Assembly: GCA_028713595.1 (NCBI GenBank)
Contig: JAQTNZ010000125.1
Coordinates: 1-7,251, forward strand
Direction of reading: 5' to 3'
From: Methylovulum sp.
GTDB lineage: Bacteria > Pseudomonadota > Gammaproteobacteria > Methylococcales > Methylomonadaceae
DNA: 7,251 bases
Both the position numbers and the translations under genes were made by a program. Below, piece after piece: positions 6,624-7,251 of the stretch (positions are counted from its first letter, which is position 1; each line of letters starts with the position of its first letter). The notes under the pieces were generated by a model. That model saw only the letters and a program-made list of their open reading frames with translations, searched no databases and was not told where the DNA came from.

Positions 6624-7141
6624 TGAGACCTGTTTGTCGCGGTGATGCGCCAATAGATGAGCAGGGTAATCCCGTTCGTTTCAAAAAGTACGGCGATGCC
6701 CGAAATGCTTTGATTGCCCGGATAGGTGACTATTGTTGCTATTGTGAAAGCCCTATACAAAATCCGGCGGTTGAGCATATCCAACCCAAAAGCCATGAAC
6801 CTGCTTTAGAAAAAACGTGGTCGAACTTTTTATTGGCTTGCCCGATTTGTAACAGCATCAAAAATGACCAGCCAATTAATGCCGCTAATTTGAGTGATTA
6901 TTTTTGGGCGGATACTGATAACACCTTGCGCGGCTTTTTTTATGAAAAAGACCGTGCGCCACAAGTCCATGCTTCATTAACGGTAGCCCATCAGCACATT
7001 GCGCGTAATACCTTGGTATTGACTGGACTCGATAGGGAGCCATCACATCCGTTGCTGACCAAAAAAGATCGGCGCTGGGAAAAGCGCCGTGAAGCATGGG
7101 CAAAAGCTGAACGGGCAAAATTTAATTTAAATGTGAATTAA
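6623..7141 (+). CDS. PtuB-like HNH endonuclease (TIGR02646 family)
   Basis: This 172-residue HNH nuclease would be the effector partner of the preceding ATPase. It begins [20 protein letters not shown], followed by YGDARNALIARIGDYC, typical of the TIGR02646 retron/Septu HNH family. A zinc site is formed by C38xxC41 and C73xxC76. The catalytic core is VEHIQPKS (50-57, with E51-H52), then W66-S67-N68 and ACPICN (72-77), giving the H-N-N pattern of an HNH fold. The remainder is charged, ending with a Lys/Arg/Glu-rich helix (KKDRRWEKRREAWAKAERAK). The last six residues, FNLNVN, are AT-rich and unlike the preceding helix, so the natural C-terminus may have been cut by whatever lies downstream. The start codon overlaps the ATPase stop (TAATG), indicating fixed stoichiometry. 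In characterised relatives the nuclease attacks phage DNA or a host tRNA; the target here is unknown. Confidence 0.85.
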   Translation: MRPVCRGDAPIDEQGNPVRFKKYGDARNALIARIGDYCCYCESPIQNPAVEHIQPKSHEPALEKTWSNFLLACPICNSIKNDQPINAANLSDYFWADTDNTLRGFFYEKDRAPQVHASLTVAHQHIARNTLVLTGLDREPSHPLLTKKDRRWEKRREAWAKAERAKFNLNVN

Positions 7142-7180
7142 GAGCTAAATAGAAGCCAAGGCATGTATGGCGTTAAACTA

Positions 7181-7206
7181 TTGGGGAAGACATCACCCAA
7201 CCCCAA
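7181..7206. repeat. Short inverted repeat after the HNH gene
   Basis: TTGGGG (7181-7186) pairs with CCCCAA (7201-7206) across 14 nt. A second copy of CCCAA at 7196-7200 offers an alternative pairing. There is no U-tract, so it is not a clear terminator. It could be an operator, a 3' hairpin or part of the end of an insertion element. The rest of 7142-7180 shows nothing recognisable. Confidence 0.35.
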
Positions 7207-7220
7207 CAGCGGAGTGCCCC

Positions 7221-7251
7221 ATGCCCTGGCAAGAACGATTAATAACAATTT
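7221..7251 (+). CDS. Start of an unidentified gene, 3' cut by the window edge
   Basis: An ATG at 7221 has a well-placed GGAG ribosome binding site (7211-7214, spacing 6 nt) and opens a frame reading MPWQERLITI up to the window edge. Ten codons are too few for identification. The W-Q/E-x-x-L-I opening loosely recalls some transposases, and the inverted repeat just upstream would fit an insertion element, but this is a guess. It could equally be a third gene of the defence cassette or an unrelated gene. Confidence 0.35.
   Translation, partial: MPWQERLITI

Overview
The window is a chromosomal segment of a gammaproteobacterium with mid-range GC. Two conserved gene neighbourhoods point to this class: bpt-infA-clpA-clpS (compare E. 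coli clpS-clpA-infA-aat) and nudJ-mnmA (compare E. coli nudJ/ymfB-mnmA). A methanotroph-type gammaproteobacterium (Methylococcales) is a guess from general resemblance only; nothing in the sequence proves it.

Left part (1-3564): the 3' end of bpt, an N-end-rule leucyltransferase, is followed by infA (IF-1), which has its own compact promoter. Convergent to these and on the minus strand is the operon clpS-clpA, an N-degron adaptor and its AAA+ unfoldase. Bpt tags proteins with an N-terminal Leu, ClpS recognises that residue and ClpA unfolds the substrate for ClpP, so three genes of one proteolytic pathway sit around the translation factor gene infA.

Middle part (3565-5308): a divergent intergenic region of about 195 bp leads into nudJ, a Nudix phosphatase. 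nudJ overlaps mnmA, the tRNA 2-thiouridylase for the wobble uridine, by 8 nt.

Right part (5298-7141): in E. coli mnmA is followed by hflD and purB. Here it is followed by a two-gene cassette whose first start codon lies inside the end of mnmA (11-nt overlap). The genes encode an ABC/OLD-like ATPase (PtuA-like, COG3950 type) and an HNH nuclease of the TIGR02646/PtuB type, joined by a TAATG overlap. This is the architecture of Septu and of the effector half of retron Ec78-like anti-phage systems, but no reverse transcriptase or msr/msd lies in the window upstream of the pair. The first ~460 bp of the ATPase gene are very AT-rich (about 30-32% GC in hand-counted 60-base samples), while the rest approaches host composition (48-57%). 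This suggests a transferred, possibly mosaic, defence module.

The last 110 bp (7142-7251) hold an inverted repeat and, with a good ribosome binding site, the first ten codons of another gene that runs off the window, possibly a transposase. All genes from nudJ to the HNH gene run in the same direction with overlaps, so the defence-like pair is probably transcribed and translated in step with a tRNA-modification operon.
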